Shown here one piece after another: positions 1-5,477 of a stretch of 5,477 nucleotides of DNA. The notes beneath the pieces are model-generated. The model did not search any database, had not been told where the DNA came from, and was given only the letters and a program-made list of their open reading frames with translations. A program made the position numbers and the translations under genes. Each line of letters opens with the position of its first letter. Within the stretch, counting starts at the first letter, position 1. This DNA is from Alcaligenaceae bacterium UBA6179 (GTDB taxonomy: Bacteria > Pseudomonadota > Gammaproteobacteria > Burkholderiales > Burkholderiaceae_B), in NCBI GenBank assembly GCA_002422175.1, contig DITR01000104.1:22635-28111 (forward strand). The letters are read 5' to 3'.

Positions 1-749
1 AATGCGCGCACCAAGCGAAATGATGAATGGGTATCGCCCTCGAAGTAAAGCACTGTGTCAACCATATGCTCAAGCACCCGTGGCCCAGCTAATGTGCCAT
101 CTTTAGTGACGTGACCAATCATAAATAAGGGCACACCGATTTGTTTAGCTAAGCGAGTTAACTGTGCCGCACACTCTCTGACTTGGGCAACAGAGCCTGG
201 CGCCGACGTGAGTGCACTAGAGTAAATGGTTTGAATTGAATCAATTACAGCCATACCAGGTGGATTATCACGTAAAGCCGCTTCCACCACATCAAGTCGA
301 ATTTCAGCCAACAAGTCAATTTGTGGGTTGTGAAGTGATAGACGACGGGCTCTTAGTGCGACTTGCTCTGCAGACTCTTCGCCGGTGACATATAACACCC
401 GATTATGACCTGACATGGCAGCAGCAGCTTGTAACAGTAAAGTAGATTTACCGATACCGGGGTCACCCCCAATTAATGTGACCCCGCCCGAAACCAGACC
501 CCCGCCCATGACCCGATCAAGCTCTGCAATGCCGGTTGAGACACGCGGTAAATCGCGCGCCTGCACATCTGTCAATCTTACGATTTCAGATGTTTGCGCC
601 AGCGGTGCAAAACGGTGTGCTGTTTCAGCCGTGTCTTCGCGTGATTCTTCGAGCGTATTCCAAGCTTGGCAAGATGAACATTGACCTTGCCATTTGGGCG
701 TGACAGCCCCACACTCAATACAAACATAACGGGTTTTTATTTTAGACAT
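1..749 (-). CDS. radA: DNA repair protein RadA (Sms), N-terminal 249 residues, cut by window edge
   Basis: RadA is a RecA-like ATPase that helps process recombination intermediates by driving branch migration or unwinding during homologous recombination and repair. The translation begins MSKIKTRYVC and shows a four-cysteine zinc finger (C10, C13, C24, C27). Next come a Walker A loop GGDPGIGKST at residues 94-103, the conserved TGEES at 122-126, a Walker B strand MAVIDS ending near D170, and HVTKDG at 213-218. The frame runs off the window after FRLVRA, just where the RadA signature KNRFG should follow, so the second half (the Lon-like domain of a protein usually near 450 residues) is missing only because of the window edge. 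The start codon overlaps the last 8 bp of alr (ATGTCTAA), which suggests translational coupling. A short AGG lies 6 nt upstream of the ATG. The identification is firm. Confidence 0.97.
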   Translation of the reverse strand, partial: MSKIKTRYVCIECGAVTPKWQGQCSSCQAWNTLEESREDTAETAHRFAPLAQTSEIVRLTDVQARDLPRVSTGIAELDRVMGGGLVSGGVTLIGGDPGIGKSTLLLQAAAAMSGHNRVLYVTGEESAEQVALRARRLSLHNPQIDLLAEIRLDVVEAALRDNPPGMAVIDSIQTIYSSALTSAPGSVAQVRECAAQLTRLAKQIGVPLFMIGHVTKDGTLAGPRVLEHMVDTVLYFEGDTHSSFRLVRA

Positions 750-1881
750 GATTAACCTGGCGCTTAACTCTTTGAGCCACGGCACATAAAAGCTCATAGC
801 CAATTGTGCTGGCATGTTGAGCAACGGTATCAACGTTTGGACCGCCCTCACCCCACAATATAACTGGGGTGCCGACTTGGGCTTGCGGTAAAGCGGTTAA
901 GTCAATAGCGAGCATATCCATTGAGACACGCCCAACCAAATGGGTTAATTGACCCTGCACACCTACAGGCGTTGAGTCAGTGGCATGACGCGGATAACCA
1001 TCAGCATAACCACACGATACGATGCCCACACACATATCATGCGGTGCGATAAATTGGTGGCCATAACCCACACCCGAACCTTTTTTGACATGCTGAACAC
1101 CAATTATTTCGGCGCTGAGCGTAAGCGTAGGCTTGAGATCAAAAGAAGCGGCAGTTAAATCAGTAAACGGGCTCGAGCCATACAAACAAATGCCGGGCCG
1201 AACCGAGTTAGGCACTTGAGTTGTCATAGGTCGAGCACGGCTGGCCACTGCGCCATGGCGCAAAGACGCTGCTGAGTTGCAAAGTGACTCGCCACCGGGC
1301 AAATGTGCAGTCACCACATCAAATGACTGTATCTGTGACGCGACACCATCAGGTTCATCAGCACATGCAAAATGAGACATGTGCGTAATGTGGTGCACCT
1401 GACCCGTTGCCTGCAGTGCCTGCAGTTGTTTAAAAGCAGATGCATAGTCTGCTGGAGCAAAGCCTAACCTTTGCATACCCGTGTTGACCTTTAAATAGAC
1501 ATCAATAGGTCTTTTGAATGGATGCTGTGCCAACCATTCAATTTGGTCAAAACGATGAACCACAGGCGTTAAGGATAAGTTTTCAATGTCGAACAAATCA
1601 CGGGCTTGAAAAAAACCTTCAAGCATAAGCAGTGGTTTAAGCCAGCCCGCAACACGGCACCGTGCAGCTTCCTCAAAGTCGAGCATAGCCAACCCATCAG
1701 CCAGCTCAAAACCCTTGACCGCATTTTCAATGCCGTGGCCATATGCATTTGCTTTAATAACAGCCCAAATAAATGGCGTTGTCTCACCCGTTCTAGATAG
1801 ACATCTTAAATGGTGACTAACGGTCTGCAAGTTGTGTTTGAGGGCATTGAGGTGAACTGTCGCTAAAATGGGTCTTGGCAT
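742..1881 (-). CDS. alr: alanine racemase (PLP-dependent)
   Basis: This cytoplasmic enzyme interconverts L- and D-alanine and supplies D-alanine for peptidoglycan. It has 379 residues, close to the usual length for the family. The PLP-binding lysine is K43 in AVIKANAYGHG. The barrel continues with KVNTGMQRLGF (131-141, R138) and HMSHFACAD (167-175). RPGICLYG (228-235) holds Y234, expected to contact the cofactor phosphate. The second catalytic base is Y273 in GVGYGHQF, and the C-terminal domain carries RVSMDM (318-323). All key residues are present, so the enzyme should be active. The ATG at 1881 is preceded by AAGGAA at a 9-nt spacing. The gene is divergent from hpnC and overlaps radA by 8 bp, so alr-radA is probably one transcript. 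Whether the strain has a second, catabolic racemase cannot be seen here. Confidence 0.97.
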   Translation of the reverse strand: MPRPILATVHLNALKHNLQTVSHHLRCLSRTGETTPFIWAVIKANAYGHGIENAVKGFELADGLAMLDFEEAARCRVAGWLKPLLMLEGFFQARDLFDIENLSLTPVVHRFDQIEWLAQHPFKRPIDVYLKVNTGMQRLGFAPADYASAFKQLQALQATGQVHHITHMSHFACADEPDGVASQIQSFDVVTAHLPGGESLCNSAASLRHGAVASRARPMTTQVPNSVRPGICLYGSSPFTDLTAASFDLKPTLTLSAEIIGVQHVKKGSGVGYGHQFIAPHDMCVGIVSCGYADGYPRHATDSTPVGVQGQLTHLVGRVSMDMLAIDLTALPQAQVGTPVILWGEGGPNVDTVAQHASTIGYELLCAVAQRVKRQVNHV

Positions 1882-1890
1882 ATGATCAAA

Positions 1891-1896
1891 TTCCTT
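1891..1896 (-). promoter_or_regulatory. Shine-Dalgarno sequence of alr
   Basis: Read on the minus strand, AAGGAA ends 9 nt before the alr ATG. It is the clearest ribosome binding site in the window and supports the start at 1881. It contrasts with hpnC and hpnE, which have none that I can see. Confidence 0.6.
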
Positions 1897-1901
1897 AAGC
1901 T

Positions 1902-1912
1902 GTTAGTCTAAC
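1902..1912. repeat. 11-bp palindrome in the alr leader
   Basis: GTTAG and CTAAC are perfect inverted arms of 5 bp around a single central T. The site is 20 bp upstream of the alr ATG. It could be a small operator, but arms this short also arise by chance, and no known regulator motif is recognised. Confidence 0.25.
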
Positions 1913-1957
1913 TCAGCGTAGCGATAACCTTAACCTTTGTCATTCATTCATTACAAT

Positions 1958-1988
1958 TTGACATCATTTTTTACTCTTCTTTTATTAT
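1958..1988 (+). promoter_or_regulatory. putative sigma-70 promoter of hpnCDE
   Basis: TTGACA at 1958-1963 is a perfect -35 box. Two overlapping -10 candidates follow: TATTAT at 1983-1988 (5 of 6 matches, 19-bp spacing) and TTTATT at 1981-1986 (4 of 6, 17-bp spacing). Either would start transcription about 1993-1996, only a few bases before the hpnC ATG at 1998. This is inferred from sequence alone, and no transcript data are available. Confidence 0.55.
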
Positions 1989-1997
1989 CAATCATGT

Positions 1998-2831
1998 ATG
2001 GCTGTTGACCACTACGAAAACTTCCCTGTTGCGTCGCGACTGATGCCAGCGGCAATTCGTCAAGATGTTGTGAACTTGTATCGATTTGCCCGTTTCGCTG
2101 ATGATATTGCCGACGAGGGGCAAGACACACCTGCACAAAGGTTGCAAAAATTGCGGTTACTACACTTAGCCGTTAACAGCATGGCGCTCAGCAACGATTC
2201 ACCCGCCACGCCGCCTTTTTCTGATTCACAAATCGATATTATTTGTCGGCCATTAGCTGCAACCGTTAAGCGACATCAATTACCAATTAGTTTACTAAGC
2301 GACCTGCTCAGTGCTTTTGAACAAGACATTCAAATTCAACGCTACCCCAATAACCAAGCTTTACTTGATTATTGCAGCCGCTCAGCGAATCCGATTGGTC
2401 GACTGATGTTGCGTTTATTTAAACATCACTCACCACAAGGCAATCAACAGTCGGATCAAATTTGCACAGCCTTACAACTCATTAATTTTTTACAAGATAT
2501 CGCGATTGATTTGAAAAAAGGTCGTATTTACATACCGCAAGACGATATGCTTAAGTTTGGTGTGACCGAGGCCGACTTGGCGTCTGGAAAGATGTCTAAA
2601 GATTTGCAACGGCTCATGCAACATCGTGTTGAAGAATGCAGAAACCTATTAAAATCTGGTCAACCGCTTGGCCGAGCTTTGTCTGGCCGCATAGGGCTTG
2701 AGCTCAGGTTGATTATTCAGGGTGGCCAAAGAGTGTTAGAAAAAATTGAATCTGTTCAATACGATATATTTAAACAGCGGCCAACGCTCAAAACATTTGA
2801 TTGGTTGCTCATTTTTTGGCGAGCTATTTAA
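1998..2831 (+). CDS. hpnC: hydroxysqualene synthase HpnC (squalene/phytoene synthase family)
   Basis: In the HpnCDE route this enzyme converts presqualene diphosphate, made by HpnD, into hydroxysqualene. It is an all-alpha isoprenoid synthase of 277 residues, a normal length. The family N-terminus DHYENFPVAS is at residues 4-13. The first Asp-rich motif is FADDIADE (33-40). The second is NFLQDIAIDLKKGRIYIP (163-180), with D167 and D171 placed to hold magnesium-diphosphate. The FLQD-DLKKGR form marks the HpnC branch rather than phytoene synthase or HpnD. The ATG at 1998 is the only plausible start: no other start codon precedes it in frame back to the TGA at 1959, and the conserved N-terminus begins at once. 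No Shine-Dalgarno sequence is visible, and a promoter lies immediately upstream. It is the first gene of hpnCDE, and hpnD begins 2 nt after its TAA. Confidence 0.95.
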   Translation: MAVDHYENFPVASRLMPAAIRQDVVNLYRFARFADDIADEGQDTPAQRLQKLRLLHLAVNSMALSNDSPATPPFSDSQIDIICRPLAATVKRHQLPISLLSDLLSAFEQDIQIQRYPNNQALLDYCSRSANPIGRLMLRLFKHHSPQGNQQSDQICTALQLINFLQDIAIDLKKGRIYIPQDDMLKFGVTEADLASGKMSKDLQRLMQHRVEECRNLLKSGQPLGRALSGRIGLELRLIIQGGQRVLEKIESVQYDIFKQRPTLKTFDWLLIFWRAI

Positions 2832-2833
2832 TC

Positions 2834-3706
2834 ATGAGTCCTGAACAGTATTGTCAAAATAAAGCTGTAAAAAGTGGATCAAGCTTTTATTATGCTTTTC
2901 TTTTTCTTCCTGCACCCCGTCGCCGTGCCATTACAGCGCTTTACGCATTTTGTCGTGAAGTTGATGACATTGTCGATGAGTGCACTGAAGTTTCAGTGGC
3001 ACGTACCAAGCTGGCTTGGTGGCGAACAGAAATAGAGGCTTTATTTGCAGGCCAACCTCATCACCCGGTTAGCCGGGCGTTAGCGCCTTTCACAACTGAG
3101 ATGGGCATGACTGCCGAGCGTTTAATTGCCATCATTGATGGTATGGAAATGGATCTTGACCAAAACCGTTACCTTGATTGGCCCGCATTGCGAACATATT
3201 GCTGGCACGTTGCTGGCGTAGTGGGCGAGTTATCAGCGAGTATTTTTGGATATAGCAACCCAAAAACGCTTGAATATGCCAGCGAACTGGGCATTGCCTT
3301 TCAGTTAACCAACATTATTCGTGATGTGGGTGATGATGCACGACGCGGGCGTATTTATTTGCCCATTGATGATTTGAAAACTTATCAGGTGCGCGCTGCT
3401 GATATTCTAAATGCACAATATGTGCCTGGCTTTGAAGCTTTAATGGCATTTGAGGCACAGCGCGCTCGTGACTTATATGCCAACGCCATTTCTTTGCTAC
3501 CACATGAAGATCGACGTGCTCAACGCCCAGGTCTGATGATGGCAGCCATCTACAATACCCTGCTCGATGAAATTGAAAATGAATCTTGGCAGGTGCTAGA
3601 TCAACGTATTTCACTCACACCCGTCAGAAAAATGTGGTTAGCCTGGAAAAACTGGGTGGGTGGTGGCAAGCCAGCTATAGATCAACTGATGCGCTCTAAG
3701 CCTTGA
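2834..3706 (+). CDS. hpnD: presqualene diphosphate synthase HpnD
   Basis: HpnD joins two farnesyl diphosphate molecules into presqualene diphosphate, the first committed step to squalene. It is a distant paralogue of the upstream hpnC. The 290-residue protein begins MSPEQYCQNK, followed by GSSFYYAFLFLP (15-26), the first Asp-rich motif REVDDIVDE (41-49) and the second motif NIIRDVGDDARRGRIYLP (160-177, D164 and D168). Family signatures and length are complete. The frame is open further upstream to a TTG at 2801, but the ATG at 2834 is preferred because the family N-terminus begins there and the longer form would run 31 bp into hpnC. The ATG lies 2 nt after the hpnC stop, which suggests translational coupling. 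Only a weak GGCGAG precedes it. Confidence 0.95.
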   Translation: MSPEQYCQNKAVKSGSSFYYAFLFLPAPRRRAITALYAFCREVDDIVDECTEVSVARTKLAWWRTEIEALFAGQPHHPVSRALAPFTTEMGMTAERLIAIIDGMEMDLDQNRYLDWPALRTYCWHVAGVVGELSASIFGYSNPKTLEYASELGIAFQLTNIIRDVGDDARRGRIYLPIDDLKTYQVRAADILNAQYVPGFEALMAFEAQRARDLYANAISLLPHEDRRAQRPGLMMAAIYNTLLDEIENESWQVLDQRISLTPVRKMWLAWKNWVGGGKPAIDQLMRSKP

Positions 3707-3741
3707 TGCTGTTCATCTTATCAGTCACGTATCGTGTCTAA
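3706..3741 (+). other. possible 11-codon coupling ORF between hpnD and hpnE
   Basis: The hpnD stop overlaps an ATG in the sequence TGATG. That ATG opens a reading frame for MLFILSVTYRV, which ends at the TAA at 3739-3741, just past the hpnE GTG. Ribosomes finishing hpnD could restart here and be delivered to the hpnE start, which has no visible Shine-Dalgarno sequence. A peptide function is not implied. The arrangement may be chance. Confidence 0.25.
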
Positions 3742-5278
3742 ACCTAAAAAAGTTGCCGTGATCGGTGCGGGTTGGGCCGGCACGGCCAGTGCACTTTCGC
3801 TACACAAGCAAGGTTTTCATGTCACGGTATTTGAATCTGCACACTTATTAGGTGGCAGAGCACGGGGTGTTCAAGACAACATATTTGGCATGCTTGATAA
3901 CGGCCAACATTTAATGTTGGGTGCCTACGAAGAAACACTCAAGCTCATTGCTCAACTAAACCCTAACATACCTGAAGATCAGCTTTTAGTTCGTGAGCCA
4001 CTTTATTTAATGTCAGCGTCGGGTGATATTCATTTAAAAGCTAAAAACTTTTGGCCCGCACCTTTTAATACCTTAATGGGGCTGTTGGCTGCAAAGGGTT
4101 TGAGTTGGGTTGACAAGATTAGTATGTTTCGCTTAATGGTTGCATTAGTCTCATCAAAGCCCACGCAGAAAACGCATACCAAGCAGGCGACTCAACCCAA
4201 TCTTAAAAATAGTTCATTACACAGCCCAGCCACTCAAAACAAAGATTCACACCCTTTCAGCGAGGAAAACCCTACAGTTTTGCAATGGCTACGTCAACAA
4301 AAGCAAAGCAGTCATGTGATACAAAAAGTGTGGCAACCTTTATGCTTGGCAATGCTCAACACCCCCATCGAAGTAGGCTGCGCACAGCTTTTTAAAACGG
4401 TGTTGCGCGATAGCCTAGGTAGCTCAACAGCAGGTGCAACGGATATTGTGTTACCACGCATAGATTTGTCTACCTTAGCGCCGCAACGCTTGGTTGACCT
4501 GCTTGATTGCCGTCTTGGGAAAACAGTTAGAAAAATTGTTTGTTCTGAAAACACCATAGAAATTGATGGTGAACACTTTGAAGGCTGCATTATCGCCACC
4601 CCCCCACACAACACTTTACGGCTTATCAAAGAAAGCCTAAAGCACACGGCTACGCATGAAAAATTGGTTCACGAATTGAGCCAATTCACTTATGCCCCCA
4701 TCACAACCTGTTACATGCGATTGTCAAAGCCCTTTGAATTGCCAGCACCCATGTTGATGTTAAGTGAATCACCCGATAGAGGCCATATTGGGCAGTGGTT
4801 ATTTCAACGTCAAAGCCAAGACAGCCAAGAGAAAAATGCCCAGGCATGTGACTTGGCTATCATTATGAGTGATTCATTTGGCCTGTCAGATGACACGAGC
4901 GAGGTGTCTCGTTTACTTGCCCATGAATTGCCTAACAATTTGCTAGATGAAGCACTCAGCAACAGCATTGAGGTGATGCCATCAGCACACAGAAAGAATG
5001 CACATTTAGCCCAAGCGCTTCATCAACAAATTGCAGAGCAACTCATGCAACGCCCTGGCTATGCCAACCAGACTTTGCCGGCCCTAAAGACTTTTCGCAT
5101 CATCACAGAAAAGCGCGCCACCTTTGTGGCTAGACCGGGTCTTGAACGACCTTCAAATTTTACGGGTGATGCACGTATTATGCTTGCCGGTGATTGGACC
5201 GATACGGGGTACCCTGCTGTAATTGAAGGCGCTGTACAAAGTGGCCTGAATGCGGCGCGGGGGCTGTTTAGCTTTTGA
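3734..5278 (+). CDS. hpnE: hydroxysqualene dehydroxylase HpnE (FAD-dependent, squalene-forming)
   Basis: HpnE reduces hydroxysqualene to squalene, completing the HpnD-HpnC-HpnE pathway. It belongs to the FAD amine-oxidase/phytoene-desaturase fold. The N-terminal dinucleotide-binding motif VAVIGAGWAG (7-16) is followed by the ribose-binding acid E34 and GGRAR (40-44). The C-terminal FAD motif AGDWTDTGYPAVIEGAVQSG is at 485-504. Other family blocks are PLCLAMLNTP (202-211), VLPRIDLSTL (239-248), GHIGQW (350-355) and EKRATF (459-464). At 514 residues it is longer than the roughly 420-450 I recall for the family. The excess seems to be a polar linker near 141-178 and a segment near 390-421. The start is a GTG: it is the only start codon between the in-frame hpnD TGA and the FAD motif, and no Shine-Dalgarno sequence precedes it. 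The 3' end overlaps crcB by 11 bp. Confidence 0.93.
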   Translation: MSKPKKVAVIGAGWAGTASALSLHKQGFHVTVFESAHLLGGRARGVQDNIFGMLDNGQHLMLGAYEETLKLIAQLNPNIPEDQLLVREPLYLMSASGDIHLKAKNFWPAPFNTLMGLLAAKGLSWVDKISMFRLMVALVSSKPTQKTHTKQATQPNLKNSSLHSPATQNKDSHPFSEENPTVLQWLRQQKQSSHVIQKVWQPLCLAMLNTPIEVGCAQLFKTVLRDSLGSSTAGATDIVLPRIDLSTLAPQRLVDLLDCRLGKTVRKIVCSENTIEIDGEHFEGCIIATPPHNTLRLIKESLKHTATHEKLVHELSQFTYAPITTCYMRLSKPFELPAPMLMLSESPDRGHIGQWLFQRQSQDSQEKNAQACDLAIIMSDSFGLSDDTSEVSRLLAHELPNNLLDEALSNSIEVMPSAHRKNAHLAQALHQQIAEQLMQRPGYANQTLPALKTFRIITEKRATFVARPGLERPSNFTGDARIMLAGDWTDTGYPAVIEGAVQSGLNAARGLFSF

Positions 5279-5477
5279 AAAAATGAACGGTTAATAAACC
5301 TAAGCCAGTCAAGACGATTGAACCGACTAAGCTGACCGCGACATAAAAAACGGCTAAAGTAATGCGGCCTTCTTCCAAAAAAGTATAGGTTTCAGCTGAA
5401 AAAGACGAAAAGGTTGTTAAAGCACCTAAAAAACCAGTAATTAAAAATAACCGAACTGAGGGGGGCCACTCTGGGTG
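5268..5477 (-). CDS. crcB: fluoride ion channel CrcB/Fluc, C-terminal 69 residues, cut by window edge
   Basis: CrcB (Fluc) is a small inner-membrane protein that works as a dual-topology dimer and lets toxic fluoride leave the cell. The visible part contains the hallmark GFLGALTTFSSFSAET (15-30 of the fragment), the broken third helix whose TTFS segment lines the central sodium site. Its phenylalanines F23 and F26 match the fluoride-coordinating pair. A last hydrophobic helix spans about residues 41-67, and the protein ends HFFKS. The family is about 120-130 residues long, so roughly half the gene lies beyond the window. It is transcribed toward hpnE, and its TAA lies inside the hpnE 3' end. 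Nothing suggests a functional link with squalene synthesis. No fluoride riboswitch can be judged because the 5' end is outside. Confidence 0.93.
   Translation of the reverse strand, partial: HPEWPPSVRLFLITGFLGALTTFSSFSAETYTFLEEGRITLAVFYVAVSLVGSIVLTGLGLLTVHFFKS

Larger units (their letters stand above)
1882..1997. other. divergent intergenic spacer between alr and hpnC
   Basis: This 116-bp AT-rich spacer must hold the control signals for both the alr-radA and the hpnCDE transcripts. It contains the alr Shine-Dalgarno sequence, an 11-bp perfect palindrome GTTAGTCTAAC (1902-1912), a tandem TAACCT pair (1925-1936), three CATT units in a row (1941-1952) and the likely hpnC promoter (1958-1988). 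A possible minus-strand -10 box TGTAAT (1950-1955) has no good -35 partner, so the alr promoter is not assigned. I see no coding capacity, RNA gene or terminator in it. Confidence 0.7.

Noticed and set aside
415..684. Plus-strand open frame of 89 codons
   Set aside because: It is antisense to the conserved RadA zinc finger and Walker A region, and its translation resembles no known protein.
1410..1428. Repeated CTGCAG within alr
   Set aside because: It encodes the repeated LQALQA helix of the racemase and needs no other explanation.
1569..1800. Two open frames (1569-1787 minus, 1606-1800 plus) inside alr
   Set aside because: Both lie within the conserved alr coding frame and show no family signature.
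1950..1955. Possible -10 box TGTAAT for alr on the minus strand
   Set aside because: No acceptable -35 box lies 16-18 bp upstream, so it is not called as a promoter.
1994..2008. ATG at 1994 opening a four-codon frame (MYGC) across the hpnC start
   Set aside because: It is too short to be a gene, and its Met lies in a different frame from hpnC. It would matter only if the transcript starts upstream of it.
1951..2136. Minus-strand 61-codon frame spanning the hpnC start
   Set aside because: It is antisense to the conserved HpnC N-terminus, overlaps the spacer and has no recognisable motif.
2801..2833. TTG-initiated extension of HpnD by 11 residues
   Set aside because: It would overlap the conserved HpnC C-terminus, and the HpnD family N-terminus begins at the ATG at 2834.
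3315..3614. Minus-strand 99-codon frame within hpnD
   Set aside because: It mirrors the HpnD second Asp-rich motif region and its composition looks like an antisense shadow.
1998..3706. Carotenoid phytoene synthase (CrtB) or dehydrosqualene synthase (CrtM) as identity of the two synthases
   Set aside because: Two tandem synthases of the HpnC and HpnD types followed by HpnE fit the squalene pathway. The FLQD-DLKKGR and IIRDVGDDARRGR motifs match HpnC and HpnD respectively.
4312..4647. Minus-strand 111-codon frame within hpnE
   Set aside because: It is opposite conserved HpnE blocks and its translation carries no family signature.

Overview
The window is an ordinary chromosomal stretch of a Gram-negative bacterium with moderate G+C content. 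It holds a divergent pair of transcription units and one gene entering from the right edge. The best guess for the lineage is Proteobacteria, probably betaproteobacterial. I infer this from the adjacent alr-radA pair, the tandem hpnC-hpnD-hpnE squalene module, and HpnE sequence blocks (PMLMLSESPDRGHIGQW, EKRATFVARPGLERP) that resemble betaproteobacterial HpnE as I remember it. No search was run.

Left half, minus strand (1-1881): alr (alanine racemase, complete) is followed by radA (DNA repair ATPase). radA is cut by the window edge just before the point where its KNRFG motif would fall. The two genes overlap by 8 bp and are probably co-transcribed. alr has a clear Shine-Dalgarno sequence.

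Middle and right, plus strand (1998-5278): hpnC, hpnD and hpnE form a compact operon for making squalene from farnesyl diphosphate. By the established route, HpnD makes presqualene diphosphate, HpnC converts it to hydroxysqualene, and HpnE, a flavoprotein, reduces that to squalene. The spacers are 2 nt and 27 nt. No squalene-hopene cyclase or other hopanoid gene lies in the window, so the end product cannot be read here. A promoter with a perfect TTGACA box lies almost against the hpnC start codon, and hpnC and hpnE lack a visible Shine-Dalgarno sequence.

Right edge, minus strand (5268-5477): the C-terminal half of crcB (Fluc fluoride channel) runs toward hpnE and overlaps its 3' end by 11 bp.

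The only gene-free stretch is the 116-bp divergent spacer at 1882-1997. I found no RNA genes, mobile elements, CRISPR arrays or clear terminators. I did not find a novel system. The points most worth checking are the near-leaderless start of hpnC, a possible 11-codon coupling ORF between hpnD and hpnE, and two apparent insertions that lengthen HpnE.
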